From Colimorpha_A sp045540115 (GTDB taxonomy: Bacteria; Bacillota; Clostridia; Oscillospirales; CAG-272): a DNA stretch of 64,000 nt. The stretch spans positions 62,001-126,000 of the forward strand of contig JAZQGR010000096.1 of NCBI GenBank assembly GCA_045540115.1. Direction: 5' to 3'. Below, one piece after another: positions 10,301 through 17,112 of this stretch. The position numbers were made by a program, and so were the translations under genes. Within the stretch, counting starts at the first letter, position 1. Each line of letters begins with the position of its first letter. The notes under the pieces are model-generated. The model ran no database searches, was not told where the DNA came from, and was given only the letters and a program-made list of their open reading frames with translations.

Positions 10301-11684
10301 TTCCTGCAACGTCCATGCTAATGCGGGCGTAAGGTATTATTTAAACGAATCGCTCGATAATGAGATTGCAACGCCTAACTCTTTTTCCGTAAACGCTCAA
10401 AGTATCAACGTTTATATAGTTGTTACAGCAGAAAACGGCAGTAGCGCGATTTACACATTAACCATTGAGCGCGCTTCCCGAGACGCCGAGACACCGAAGG
10501 TTGATTTCAACGCAGTTGGAGAGACGCTTTATGTCGGTGCGGTCGGTAATGAGATATCTCTTTCCGCATCTGTAAACGATGGAGGAAATATTACAGTTGT
10601 CTGGTACGCATCGCGTAACGGAGAAGAGGCGCAGCCGATAGCAAACGGCTTTGCTTGCTCGCCGAGATTTGAGAAATACGGCAGCTATAAGCTTTTTGCA
10701 ATAGTTACGAATACAAACGAATTGTGTGATAATTCTGTCTCGACCTTCAAAACCGCTGAGATTGATTATACGGCACTTCGTAACGTAGCTCCTATCGATG
10801 TTGTAATCAGCAACTTTGTTTATAACGGAACCGCCGCTAACGCCTCTCACAATCTTTATAACGGCGACGGGGAAGTTATTATCCGATTCTATTCCGATTC
10901 CGATTGTAAAAACGAGATAGATCCTCCTGTAAATGCAGGCTCTTACTATGCAAAGGCTTATGCATCCGCTACAGATGCTTATGAGGCTGCTGAAAGCTCT
11001 CCCAAGAATTTTATAATTATTAAAACGAGTAACACGAGCGTCCCGCAATATACAGTCACACAGCCTACGCTTCGGGAGCGCTACGGAACGCTTACGGTTA
11101 TTTCAAGTAGCGTAGAATATTCGGTCAACGGCTCTGACTATACCGCTCTTGAGTCCGGAAATACCTATAAATTCGACGAGGGCGACGTTGTCCGCATCAG
11201 ATATTTCGAAACGGAAAACACAAGTGCATCTGAACCCGTCGTTATCACCTTCGTTCCTTTCGCGGGAACAGACGGCTTTTATCCCGTAAGCGGTTTTGAT
11301 GCGGTTGCCATTGGTGAATATTTTGTAATTAACGCTGATAATCTTACTTCCGATAAGCTCATCGCTAATCTCGCAAAAAAGGATAACCTTCAGATCAGCG
11401 ACGTAAGAGGTACGGTCCTGAACGGAAAGAGTGATCTTATATATTCAGGTTGTAAGATAGCAATCGTTGACAATATCGGCGTCTATAAGCAACTGACGGT
11501 GATAATACTCGGCGACCTTGACCGTGACGGTGTGGTAACTGATTCCGATGCATACGCGATCATGAAGCTTTCAAACGGAATGTCTGTTTCTTCAGACCCG
11601 CTTGTCAGTATCATTTGTGATATAGACGGTGACGGAGAAATTACCTCACTTGATGCCGCAAAAGCGTATTATAAGTCAAAATAA
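7389..11684 (+). CDS. Large secreted M23 peptidase with SH3-like, InlB-repeat, cadherin-like and dockerin modules
   Basis: A 1431-residue exported protein. Order seen: signal peptide (residues 1 to about 37), M23/LytM zinc peptidase domain with H67, D74 and the H160-L-H162 motif (residues 47-190), an SH3-like segment near 238-300, Ig-like segments, a bacterial SH3 domain near 525-590 (LTVRSGPGTGYSKV), an InlB/Listeria-Bacteroides repeat near 592-665 (FLGWSTDP), a fibronectin-type segment near 847-940, a cadherin-like beta-sandwich near 945-1035, and a C-terminal type I dockerin (1373-1431). The dockerin has two calcium loops, GDLDRDGVVTDSDAY and CDIDGDGEITSLDAA. It probably cuts peptidoglycan peptides and docks to a cohesin. 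The catalytic residues look intact; the biological target is unknown. Confidence 0.85.
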   Translation: MSIREMSHRAVSRLLSFILVISMLVCSMPLYINSISSDEEYYLPWLWPVPGSYVLTGLDYYYSGNPHGQGQAIDIGNNGYSENIRLDVISATSGEVLYIQNSYNETTNKGSGWGNYVIVRSGNVCIIYAHLLKVTCKYGKINAGDVIGKMGNTGNSTGVHLHMQAYPYSQNSTSTDIHVFDNYIHNPLYVPYFSFRGGVIKHSKRYGEHLSQYYTTVSGQDYVFSGGYFGNYGEKTLGATIKSVRTDGARLYAQPLKSAQQNETVEFGKEIPVYAYYYDAYGQLWYLVSEHSLDKWIPESDVGFSEYIFDAEYEDKSSPNGTYGTYKDIYYSGNVSSSNVVKSIRAEIKGDSGIVATYSVDVNAYEYEINNVFYDGFGITELNDGEYTYEIFVTERAYFPGADAVSKTYSVFSSSFVIDKSASDGIPPLVEEIRIDTMTESDIRLSVTATDNKKVQRLCFVFTNSNGFEISFDAVPEGNIYTADIPISSLDGAGEYTVTAKAFDPYTNTDESSISLIIPDEEEGETWKVQVNSTLTVRSGPGTGYSKVTSLKNNALITVTEVEYNSSDKRNWAYIGTGWVALDYAIYQSGYLYNVTFNLLGGNADIFKLQKAFGQDAVIPDVTPVKEGYTFLGWSTDPSATKADYMPGDAYTKNESTVLFAVWEDKTAPIITDVSVLEKGYVGDKITLSVIASDNTGTVYYSFDGGVSFRRDNSYVIYENTVIPSGTIIVKDPSGNQTVYDSEIVISNIDKVPPSIDVETLYVSVDGDEATFSFGEAIDHESGLDKYTLVYSVNLDFSGSVSEEIESGHTVTLGDGVYYAKLIITDKTGNKTEVQFDRFVVGEREKLSTPENLTHRTASNGSVIFEWKLVNNADYYVLTVSENSDFADSVSYESTDNTVSIDSVQYGKVYYAKLVAMTYDGIYLTSDPSETVRFETVSSDNAIYSFVSLDAVINGKNAWVKLPYSANTVDLSCNVHANAGVRYYLNESLDNEIATPNSFSVNAQSINVYIVVTAENGSSAIYTLTIERASRDAETPKVDFNAVGETLYVGAVGNEISLSASVNDGGNITVVWYASRNGEEAQPIANGFACSPRFEKYGSYKLFAIVTNTNELCDNSVSTFKTAEIDYTALRNVAPIDVVISNFVYNGTAANASHNLYNGDGEVIIRFYSDSDCKNEIDPPVNAGSYYAKAYASATDAYEAAESSPKNFIIIKTSNTSVPQYTVTQPTLRERYGTLTVISSSVEYSVNGSDYTALESGNTYKFDEGDVVRIRYFETENTSASEPVVITFVPFAGTDGFYPVSGFDAVAIGEYFVINADNLTSDKLIANLAKKDNLQISDVRGTVLNGKSDLIYSGCKIAIVDNIGVYKQLTVIILGDLDRDGVVTDSDAYAIMKLSNGMSVSSDPLVSIICDIDGDGEITSLDAAKAYYKSK

Positions 11685-11725
11685 AAGAAATGGGTAAGAG
11701 TTACTTTTCTCTTACCCATTTCTTT
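11684..11725. terminator. Bidirectional terminator between convergent genes
   Basis: A perfect 17-bp inverted repeat (11684-11700 and 11709-11725) with an 8-base loop and A/T tracts on both sides. The loop holds the stop codon of the minus-strand gene, so the right arm lies within that coding region. Confidence 0.85.
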
Positions 11726-12231
11726 ATATATCTGAAGGTCTCCTTCTCGCCTTTTTCTGCGAGCATATAGAGCAGCTCCTCGAGCTTGTCGGAAGTCTTC
11801 TCGTGAATAAAGCGGTTTGCTTTTCCTCTCATAAAATACTCGAGAGGGAATGTGTCGGTATAGTTTTTGCCTTGATAGATCTTTGAAGCAGCGACACGGT
11901 CGCAGAACATTTCAGCCAAATATTTCTTCGGCATTTCAACAGGCATAACCTTTTTCGCTATCGGGTTATAATCGTTCCAATACTCGAAATGATGCTTGTT
12001 TCTTCCTTTGTGGTGAAGCCAGGCGGGTGAATATCCGAGTACCTCTCGTTCGCCCTCGTTCGGGCTTCTCGTTCCCTTATAGTATTTTGCGCCCGCGAAG
12101 AATTCTGACGGGGAGTATTTCGACAGATCGTGAAAAAGCCCCTGAAAGCCGATTCCCGCCTTAAAGCAATGGGCGATAACCTTGTGGCGATGCTTTGTTA
12201 TTGTTCTGAAATGCTTGATTGGGTGTATCAT
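11701..12231 (-). CDS. DUF5662 family protein
   Basis: A 176-residue cytoplasmic protein. The N-terminal HFRTITKHRHKVIAHCFKAG and FHDLSKYSPSEF, then WLHHKGRNKHHFEYWNDY, are His/Asp-rich and recall a metal-dependent HD-type phosphohydrolase. I recognise the sequence as DUF5662, a family with no assigned reaction. The ATG has AAGGAAA upstream. It is convergent with the peptidase gene and divergent from the Dabb gene. Confidence 0.75.
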   Translation of the reverse strand: MIHPIKHFRTITKHRHKVIAHCFKAGIGFQGLFHDLSKYSPSEFFAGAKYYKGTRSPNEGEREVLGYSPAWLHHKGRNKHHFEYWNDYNPIAKKVMPVEMPKKYLAEMFCDRVAASKIYQGKNYTDTFPLEYFMRGKANRFIHEKTSDKLEELLYMLAEKGEKETFRYIKKWVREK

Positions 12232-12263
12232 AGAGAAGTTTCCTTAAAAATTTTGCAATTGTA

Positions 12264-12292
12264 GTGACAAAAAGGACAGAATCTGTTATAAT
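12264..12292 (+). promoter_or_regulatory. Promoter of the Dabb gene
   Basis: GTGACA at 12264-12269, a 17-bp spacer, and TATAAT at 12287-12292, 21 bases before the ATG at 12314. Confidence 0.7.
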
Positions 12293-12313
12293 AGATCAAA
12301 AGGCGGTGAAAAA

Positions 12314-12616
12314 ATGGTTAAACATATAATTTTATGGAAGCTTGACGAAGAGCTCTCCGAAAACGAAAAGAATCAGGTAACGACCAATGCCAAGCGCGAG
12401 CTTGAAGCACTTGTCGGAAAGGTTCCGGGATTGCTTTCGATGAATATCGAGATCGGACGTCTTGAAAGCTCTAATGCTGATATGATGCTCGACAGTACGC
12501 TTGAAAACACAGAGGCTCTTAAGGGATACGCAACGCATCCCGAGCACGTTCGTGTGGCGAATGAGTTCTTGAGCCCTTATATCGTCCAGCGCTTGTGTCT
12601 CGATTTTAACGTGTAA
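12314..12616 (+). CDS. Dabb (stress-responsive A/B barrel) domain protein
   Basis: A 100-residue single-domain protein starting MVKHIILWKLDEELSE and containing VPGLLSMNIEIGRLES and YATHPEHVRVANEFLSPYI, all typical of the dimeric alpha-beta barrel Dabb family (PF07876). Members have varied or unknown functions. It has its own promoter and a GGCGGTG ribosome site. Its 3' end overlaps the convergent cca gene by 11 bases. Confidence 0.85.
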   Translation: MVKHIILWKLDEELSENEKNQVTTNAKRELEALVGKVPGLLSMNIEIGRLESSNADMMLDSTLENTEALKGYATHPEHVRVANEFLSPYIVQRLCLDFNV

Positions 12617-13931
12617 GATTAGTCTTTAAATAATGGATAAGATGCTCTTTCGTATTTTCTGTTTCTCCGTTCAATACGGCGTTAAACAGAAGCGAAAGGG
12701 CATTTCCTATTTCTTTTCCCGCATATCCAAGAGCTTTTACGTCGTTGCCGTTTACTGCAAGATCAGATAGCGTCAGACACGGTTCCTTCGAGAGAATCTC
12801 GTTTGCAATTCTGCGAAGCGATTCGTTATGCTCGGTGCGGAGGGAAGTGTCAAGCTTCTGAGATGCATTGTCGGCTCTTTGAAGGTCGAGAAGGTCAAAA
12901 AACAGATCCTTGCCAATCTTGCTGAGCTTTCGACCTACAGCAGTTTCGGTTTCTTCTATTACGCCGTCATGGTGGCGAATCAGAGTTACTATGCGCTTTA
13001 TCTCTGCGTTTGAAAAACGAAGATCGCGAAGAATATCTTCTGACATTTCAGCACCGATGTGTGCATGAGCGTAAAAATGACTGACTCCGTCTACATCCGT
13101 TGAATTCGTTCTGGGCTTTGCAATGTCGTGAAGCATACCCGCAAAGCGAAGAATTGGGTCCTTAGGAAGGTTTGATACTGTTTTTAGAGTATGTGTATAA
13201 AGGTCAAAATCGTGATGAGGATTATTCTGAGAGTAGTCGAAGGTAGATTCAATATCGGGAATAATATGTGCAATTACGTTGCGATATACATGCATGATTC
13301 TCTGCACGTTATCACCACAGATCATTTTTTTAAGCTCGTCGCGAACTCTTTCTCTTGAAACGATGGACAGATTGCTCTTAAGGGATAATATTGCGTCCGA
13401 GGTTTCGCTCTCAATATCAAAGCAAAGCGTTGATGAAAATCTTAAAGCGCGGAGAATGCGAAGCGCATCCTCGGAGAAACGTTTGATCGGATCGCCGACA
13501 CAACGTATCGTTTTTGACTCTATATCATTGATCCCACCGAAAGGATCGATGTATCCTTCGCTCGGAGAATACGCAATTGCATTGACCGTGAAGTCACGTC
13601 GACTAAGGTCTTTAACTATATCGCGTGTAAAGTCGACGCTGTCGGGGTGTCTGCCGTCAGAATAGCTTCCTTCGGTGCGGAAGGTAGTTATCTCGATCGC
13701 AGATGAGCCGATGATGACAGTTACTGTTCCGTGTTTTAGTCCGGTTTCAATAACCCGCTGATCGGAAAAGACAGCCTCCACCTCTTTTGGCAGAGCGTCA
13801 GTACATACATCGTAGTCGTTTACATTTCTGCCCATCAGATGATCTCTGACAGCACCACCGACAACGTAGGCATTGAATCCGCGGCCGAGTAAGGATCTTA
13901 TGCAGAAATCAACCTCGTTCGGCAGGTGCAT
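12606..13931 (-). CDS. cca: CCA-adding enzyme (tRNA nucleotidyltransferase) with HD domain
   Basis: Adds or repairs the 3' CCA of tRNAs. The class II nucleotidyltransferase head is clear: YVVGGAVRDHLMGRNVNDYDVCT, FRTEGSYSDGRHPDSVDF with the basic flexible loop, and RRDFTVNAIAY. A later HD domain has FAGMLHDIAKPRTNS and LIRHHDG. I chose the ATG at 13931 (MHLPNEVDFCIRSLLG), which fits the usual N-terminus and lies 4 bases after the stop of the upstream gene. Upstream in-frame ATGs at 13952 and 14003 are possible but would overlap that gene. Confidence 0.93.
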   Translation of the reverse strand: MHLPNEVDFCIRSLLGRGFNAYVVGGAVRDHLMGRNVNDYDVCTDALPKEVEAVFSDQRVIETGLKHGTVTVIIGSSAIEITTFRTEGSYSDGRHPDSVDFTRDIVKDLSRRDFTVNAIAYSPSEGYIDPFGGINDIESKTIRCVGDPIKRFSEDALRILRALRFSSTLCFDIESETSDAILSLKSNLSIVSRERVRDELKKMICGDNVQRIMHVYRNVIAHIIPDIESTFDYSQNNPHHDFDLYTHTLKTVSNLPKDPILRFAGMLHDIAKPRTNSTDVDGVSHFYAHAHIGAEMSEDILRDLRFSNAEIKRIVTLIRHHDGVIEETETAVGRKLSKIGKDLFFDLLDLQRADNASQKLDTSLRTEHNESLRRIANEILSKEPCLTLSDLAVNGNDVKALGYAGKEIGNALSLLFNAVLNGETENTKEHLIHYLKTNLTR

Positions 13932-13935
13932 CGGC

Positions 13936-14334
13936 TTATTCACAGTGTCCATCGCATTTAGCATCAAACATTCCGGTAAGAGTGGCGGTAAGAACTCCGT
14001 CAATTTCCTCGAAGCCTATTGCTCTTGAAAGACGCGCCTCGCTCTCGGATGACGGGGCGGGATAATATGCAGTAACAACTCCGCAGAGGTCAAGGAAATT
14101 TAAAACCGCTCGACCAAGAATAAACATTCCTTCAAAGTCCTCCGGTGTCCCTACGACTTGACGCATAGCGTCGATGACTGCACCTTCTTCTCGTATGTCA
14201 AATTGAGCGCAGGCAAGCAAATCTCCATCGTTATGTGCCTTATACGCAAACAGCTCCGGCTTGAACTCAATTCCGCAAAGAGAAGCGATCTCCTTCTGTT
14301 CGTTTTTATCTTCAATCGGCTTGATAATAAGCAT
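13936..14334 (-). CDS. GNAT-like acetyltransferase-type protein
   Basis: About 132 residues from an ATG preceded by CGAGGT (MLIIKPIEDKNEQKEI). LLACAQFDIREEGAVIDAMRQV, then GRAVLNFLDLCGV and ARLSRAIGFEEIDGVLTATL, resemble the late strands of a GNAT fold, with the terminal AIGFEE element. The acetyl-CoA pyrophosphate loop is not convincing, so the activity is uncertain. It probably forms a two-gene operon with cca. Confidence 0.5.
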   Translation of the reverse strand: MLIIKPIEDKNEQKEIASLCGIEFKPELFAYKAHNDGDLLACAQFDIREEGAVIDAMRQVVGTPEDFEGMFILGRAVLNFLDLCGVVTAYYPAPSSESEARLSRAIGFEEIDGVLTATLTGMFDAKCDGHCE

Positions 14335-14462
14335 AAAGTACCTCGAAATTAAAATATATAATATTTTAACAAAATTTTCGTAATAAGTCAACAATAAGCA
14401 ATAAAGTAATAATTTAATCGCTAAAAAAATATCGAAAAAGAAGTTTTTTTCGCCAAAACCTA

Positions 14463-14493
14463 TTGATTATTTTCTTTTAGTATGTTATACTAA
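14463..14493 (+). promoter_or_regulatory. Hydrogenase operon promoter with overlapping inverted repeat
   Basis: TTGATT at 14463-14468, a 17-bp spacer and TATACT at 14486-14491. A perfect 7-3-7 inverted repeat, TTAGTAT-gtt-ATACTAA (14477-14493), covers the -10 element and is a likely operator. It does not match the Rex consensus closely. The rest of the 261-base gap from 14335 to 14595 is AT-rich. Confidence 0.6.
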
Positions 14494-14595
14494 TGTAGAT
14501 ATGAAGATATGCTGAATACGTATGGCTATTTTCATATAAACGCTATCAATAATTTTGCCGGAAGCACATTAAAAAACGATGGAGGTTCAGTTAAC

Positions 14596-15090
14596 GTGCA
14601 AAAGAAAATCAGTAATCATCCGTTTAACGGAACGCCCGAGCAGGCAGCTAAGCTTGAAGCTGTTATAAACGCTAACAAGCACGATAAGAGTCTGCTTATG
14701 GCAGTAATGCAGGAAGCACAGGGAATCTACGGCTATCTGCCTTACGAAGTGCAGAAGATGATCGCCGACGGAATGGATATTCCGATCGAAAAGGTATTCG
14801 GCGTATCGACCTTCTACGCACAGTTCTCCCTTACCCCCAAGGGTGAGTATAACATCTCGGTATGTCTCGGTACGGCTTGCTACGTAAAGGGAGCAGGTAT
14901 CATCTTTGATAAGCTTTCCGAAAAGCTTGGTATCGGTGCTGAGGAGTGTACTGCCGACGGAAAATTCAGTCTTACCGCTTGCCGTTGCATCGGCGCGTGC
15001 GGACTTGCACCGGTTCTTACCGTCAACGAAGAAGTCTATGGCCGTCTTGAAGCCAAGGACGTTGACACTATCCTTGCAAAGTATCAGTAA
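14596..15090 (+). CDS. hydC: Electron-bifurcating [FeFe]-hydrogenase subunit HydC (NuoE-like, [2Fe-2S])
   Basis: A thioredoxin-like [2Fe-2S] subunit that passes electrons inside the NAD-linked hydrogenase. The four cluster cysteines lie in CLGTACYVKGAG and ACRCIGACGLAPV. GTG at 14596, with GGAGG at 14581-14585, gives about 164 residues (VQKKISNHPFNG), matching family size; the upstream ATG at 14509 lacks a good ribosome site. HydB and HydA follow. Confidence 0.92.
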   Translation: MQKKISNHPFNGTPEQAAKLEAVINANKHDKSLLMAVMQEAQGIYGYLPYEVQKMIADGMDIPIEKVFGVSTFYAQFSLTPKGEYNISVCLGTACYVKGAGIIFDKLSEKLGIGAEECTADGKFSLTACRCIGACGLAPVLTVNEEVYGRLEAKDVDTILAKYQ

Positions 15091-15102
15091 TATAATTTAA
15101 GA

Positions 15103-15154
15103 ACCGCACGTCTTTCGGTCTCATCCGGCAAGTCCGAAATATAGCTTCTGCGGT
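15103..15154 (+). other. Nested stem-loop between hydC and hydB
   Basis: An outer stem (accgca 15103-15108 with tgcggt 15149-15154) encloses an inner stem (tttcgg 15113-15118 with ccgaaa 15134-15139). There is no T-run, so it is not a terminator. It may tune mRNA processing or stability between the cistrons. Confidence 0.45.
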
Positions 15155-15184
15155 ACACAATTAATTTAGGAGGAATAAGCACTG

Positions 15185-17095
15185 ATGATTAATACAGTTG
15201 CAGAACTTAACGCTCTTCGCGAGCAGGTTCTTCAGACCATCGCTCTCCGCGATACTGAAAAGCTTGCATCCGTAAAGTGCGATTACAAGAGAAACGTTCT
15301 TGTCTGTGGCGGTACCGGTTGTACCTCGTCTAACAGTCTTAAGATCGTTGAAGCGCTTAAGCGTGAGATCGCGGCAAACGGAATCGAGAACGAAGTTAAG
15401 GTAGTTACTACCGGATGCTTCGGTCTTTGTGCACTCGGCCCGATCATGATAGTTTACCCCGAGGGAAGCTTCTATTCAATGGTTAACGTAGATGATATTC
15501 CCGAAATCGTTAAGGAGCACTTCGTAAACGGTAACGTTGTTACCCGTCTCCTTTATGACGAAACCGTTGGTGAAGGCGGCAAGATCAAGTCCCTTAATGA
15601 GACTGACTTCTACCGTAAGCAAATTCGTGTAGCTCTCCGTAACTGCGGTGTTATCGACCCCGAGGACATTAATGAATACGTAGCTCGCGACGGTTACCAG
15701 GCACTTGCTAAGTGTCTTACCGAGCTCACTCCTGATGACGTAATCAAGATCGTATCCGATTCCGGACTTCGCGGACGTGGAGGCGGCGGATTCCCGACCG
15801 GTCGTAAGTGGGCGCTTTGTGCACCTAACAAGGCAGATCAGAAGTACGTCGTATGTAACGCCGATGAGGGCGACCCCGGTGCATTCATGGACCGTTCCGT
15901 TCTCGAGGGCGACCCCCACTGCCTTATCGAGGCAATGGCTATCGCGGGTTACGCTGTCGGAGCAACTCAGGGTTATGTTTACGTAAGAGCCGAGTACCCG
16001 ATCGCAGTTACTCGTCTTCAGAAGGCAATCGAGGACGCAAGAGCTAACGGAGTTCTCGGAAAGAACATTTTCGGAACCGGCTTTGACTTCGATATGGATA
16101 TCCGTCTCGGCGCAGGCGCATTCGTCTGCGGTGAGGAGACCGCTCTTATGACCTCTATCGAGGGTAACAGAGGCGAGCCTCGCCCCCGTCCTCCTTTCCC
16201 GGCTGTCAAGGGTCTCTTTGGCAAGCCTACCGTCGAAAACAACGTTGAGACTTTTGCTAACGTTCCTCAGATCATCCTCAAGGGTGCTGAATGGTTCGCT
16301 TCGATGGGTACTCCTACCGCTAAGGGTACTAAGGTATTCGCACTCGGTGGTAAGATCAAGCACACCGGTCTTGTTGAGATCCCGATGGGTACCACCCTTC
16401 GCGAGATCGTTGAGGAGATCGGCGGCGGTATCCCGAACGGTAAGTCCTTCAAGGCTGCTCAGGCAGGTGGTCCTTCCGGCGGTTGTATCCCTGCATCTCT
16501 TATCGACACCCCTGTTGACTACGATAACCTCACCGCAGTTGGTTGTATGATCGGCTCGGGCGGACTTATCGCAATGGACGAGGATACCTGTATGGTCGAT
16601 ATGGCTAAGTTCTTCCTTGAGTTCACCGTTGACGAGTCCTGCGGTAAGTGCACTCCTTGCCGTGTTGGTATCAAGAGACTTCTTGAGATCCTCGACAAGA
16701 TCACCGAGGGTAAGGGAACTCTCGAGGATATCGATCGCATGGAAGAGCTTTGTAACTACATAAAGGCAAACTCTCTCTGCGGTCTCGGACAGACTGCACC
16801 TAACCCTGTTCTTTCGACTCTCCGTTTCTTCCGCGATGAGTATGTTGCTCACGTTGTTGATAAGAAGTGTCCTGCAGGCGTTTGTAAGAGCCTTCTTAAC
16901 TTTGTAATTGACAAGGAAAAGTGTATCGGTTGCGGACTCTGCGCTAAGAACTGTCCCGCTGATGCAATTTCCAGAACCGACTACATTGCTCCCGGTCACA
17001 AGCTCGCTTCCTTCGAGATCAACACCGAAAAGTGCGTTAAGTGCGGTGCTTGTCTTGATTCCTGCAAGAAGATCAAAGCAATTTCCAAGAAGTAA
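15185..17095 (+). CDS. hydB: Electron-bifurcating [FeFe]-hydrogenase subunit HydB (NuoF-like flavoprotein)
   Basis: The NADH- and FMN-binding subunit, 636 residues. An N-terminal thioredoxin-like [2Fe-2S] domain (CGGTGCTSSNS, CFGLCALGP) precedes the NuoF core with the Gly-rich GLRGRGGGGFPTGRKW, the FMN/NAD region CNADEGDPGAFMDR, an SLBB segment, and the [4Fe-4S] motif ESCGKCTPCRVG. At the C-terminus are two ferredoxin [4Fe-4S] motifs, CIGCGLCAKNCP and CVKCGACLDSCK. It starts behind AGGAGG. Codon use is strongly biased, as in highly expressed genes. Confidence 0.95.
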   Translation: MINTVAELNALREQVLQTIALRDTEKLASVKCDYKRNVLVCGGTGCTSSNSLKIVEALKREIAANGIENEVKVVTTGCFGLCALGPIMIVYPEGSFYSMVNVDDIPEIVKEHFVNGNVVTRLLYDETVGEGGKIKSLNETDFYRKQIRVALRNCGVIDPEDINEYVARDGYQALAKCLTELTPDDVIKIVSDSGLRGRGGGGFPTGRKWALCAPNKADQKYVVCNADEGDPGAFMDRSVLEGDPHCLIEAMAIAGYAVGATQGYVYVRAEYPIAVTRLQKAIEDARANGVLGKNIFGTGFDFDMDIRLGAGAFVCGEETALMTSIEGNRGEPRPRPPFPAVKGLFGKPTVENNVETFANVPQIILKGAEWFASMGTPTAKGTKVFALGGKIKHTGLVEIPMGTTLREIVEEIGGGIPNGKSFKAAQAGGPSGGCIPASLIDTPVDYDNLTAVGCMIGSGGLIAMDEDTCMVDMAKFFLEFTVDESCGKCTPCRVGIKRLLEILDKITEGKGTLEDIDRMEELCNYIKANSLCGLGQTAPNPVLSTLRFFRDEYVAHVVDKKCPAGVCKSLLNFVIDKEKCIGCGLCAKNCPADAISRTDYIAPGHKLASFEINTEKCVKCGACLDSCKKIKAISKK

Positions 17096-17112
17096 GAAAG
17101 GAGTACGCTGCT

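Noticed and set aside
14477..14493. Rex operator at the hydrogenase promoter
   Set aside because: The palindrome is real, but its half-sites do not fit the Rex consensus, so it is reported only as an operator of unknown regulator.
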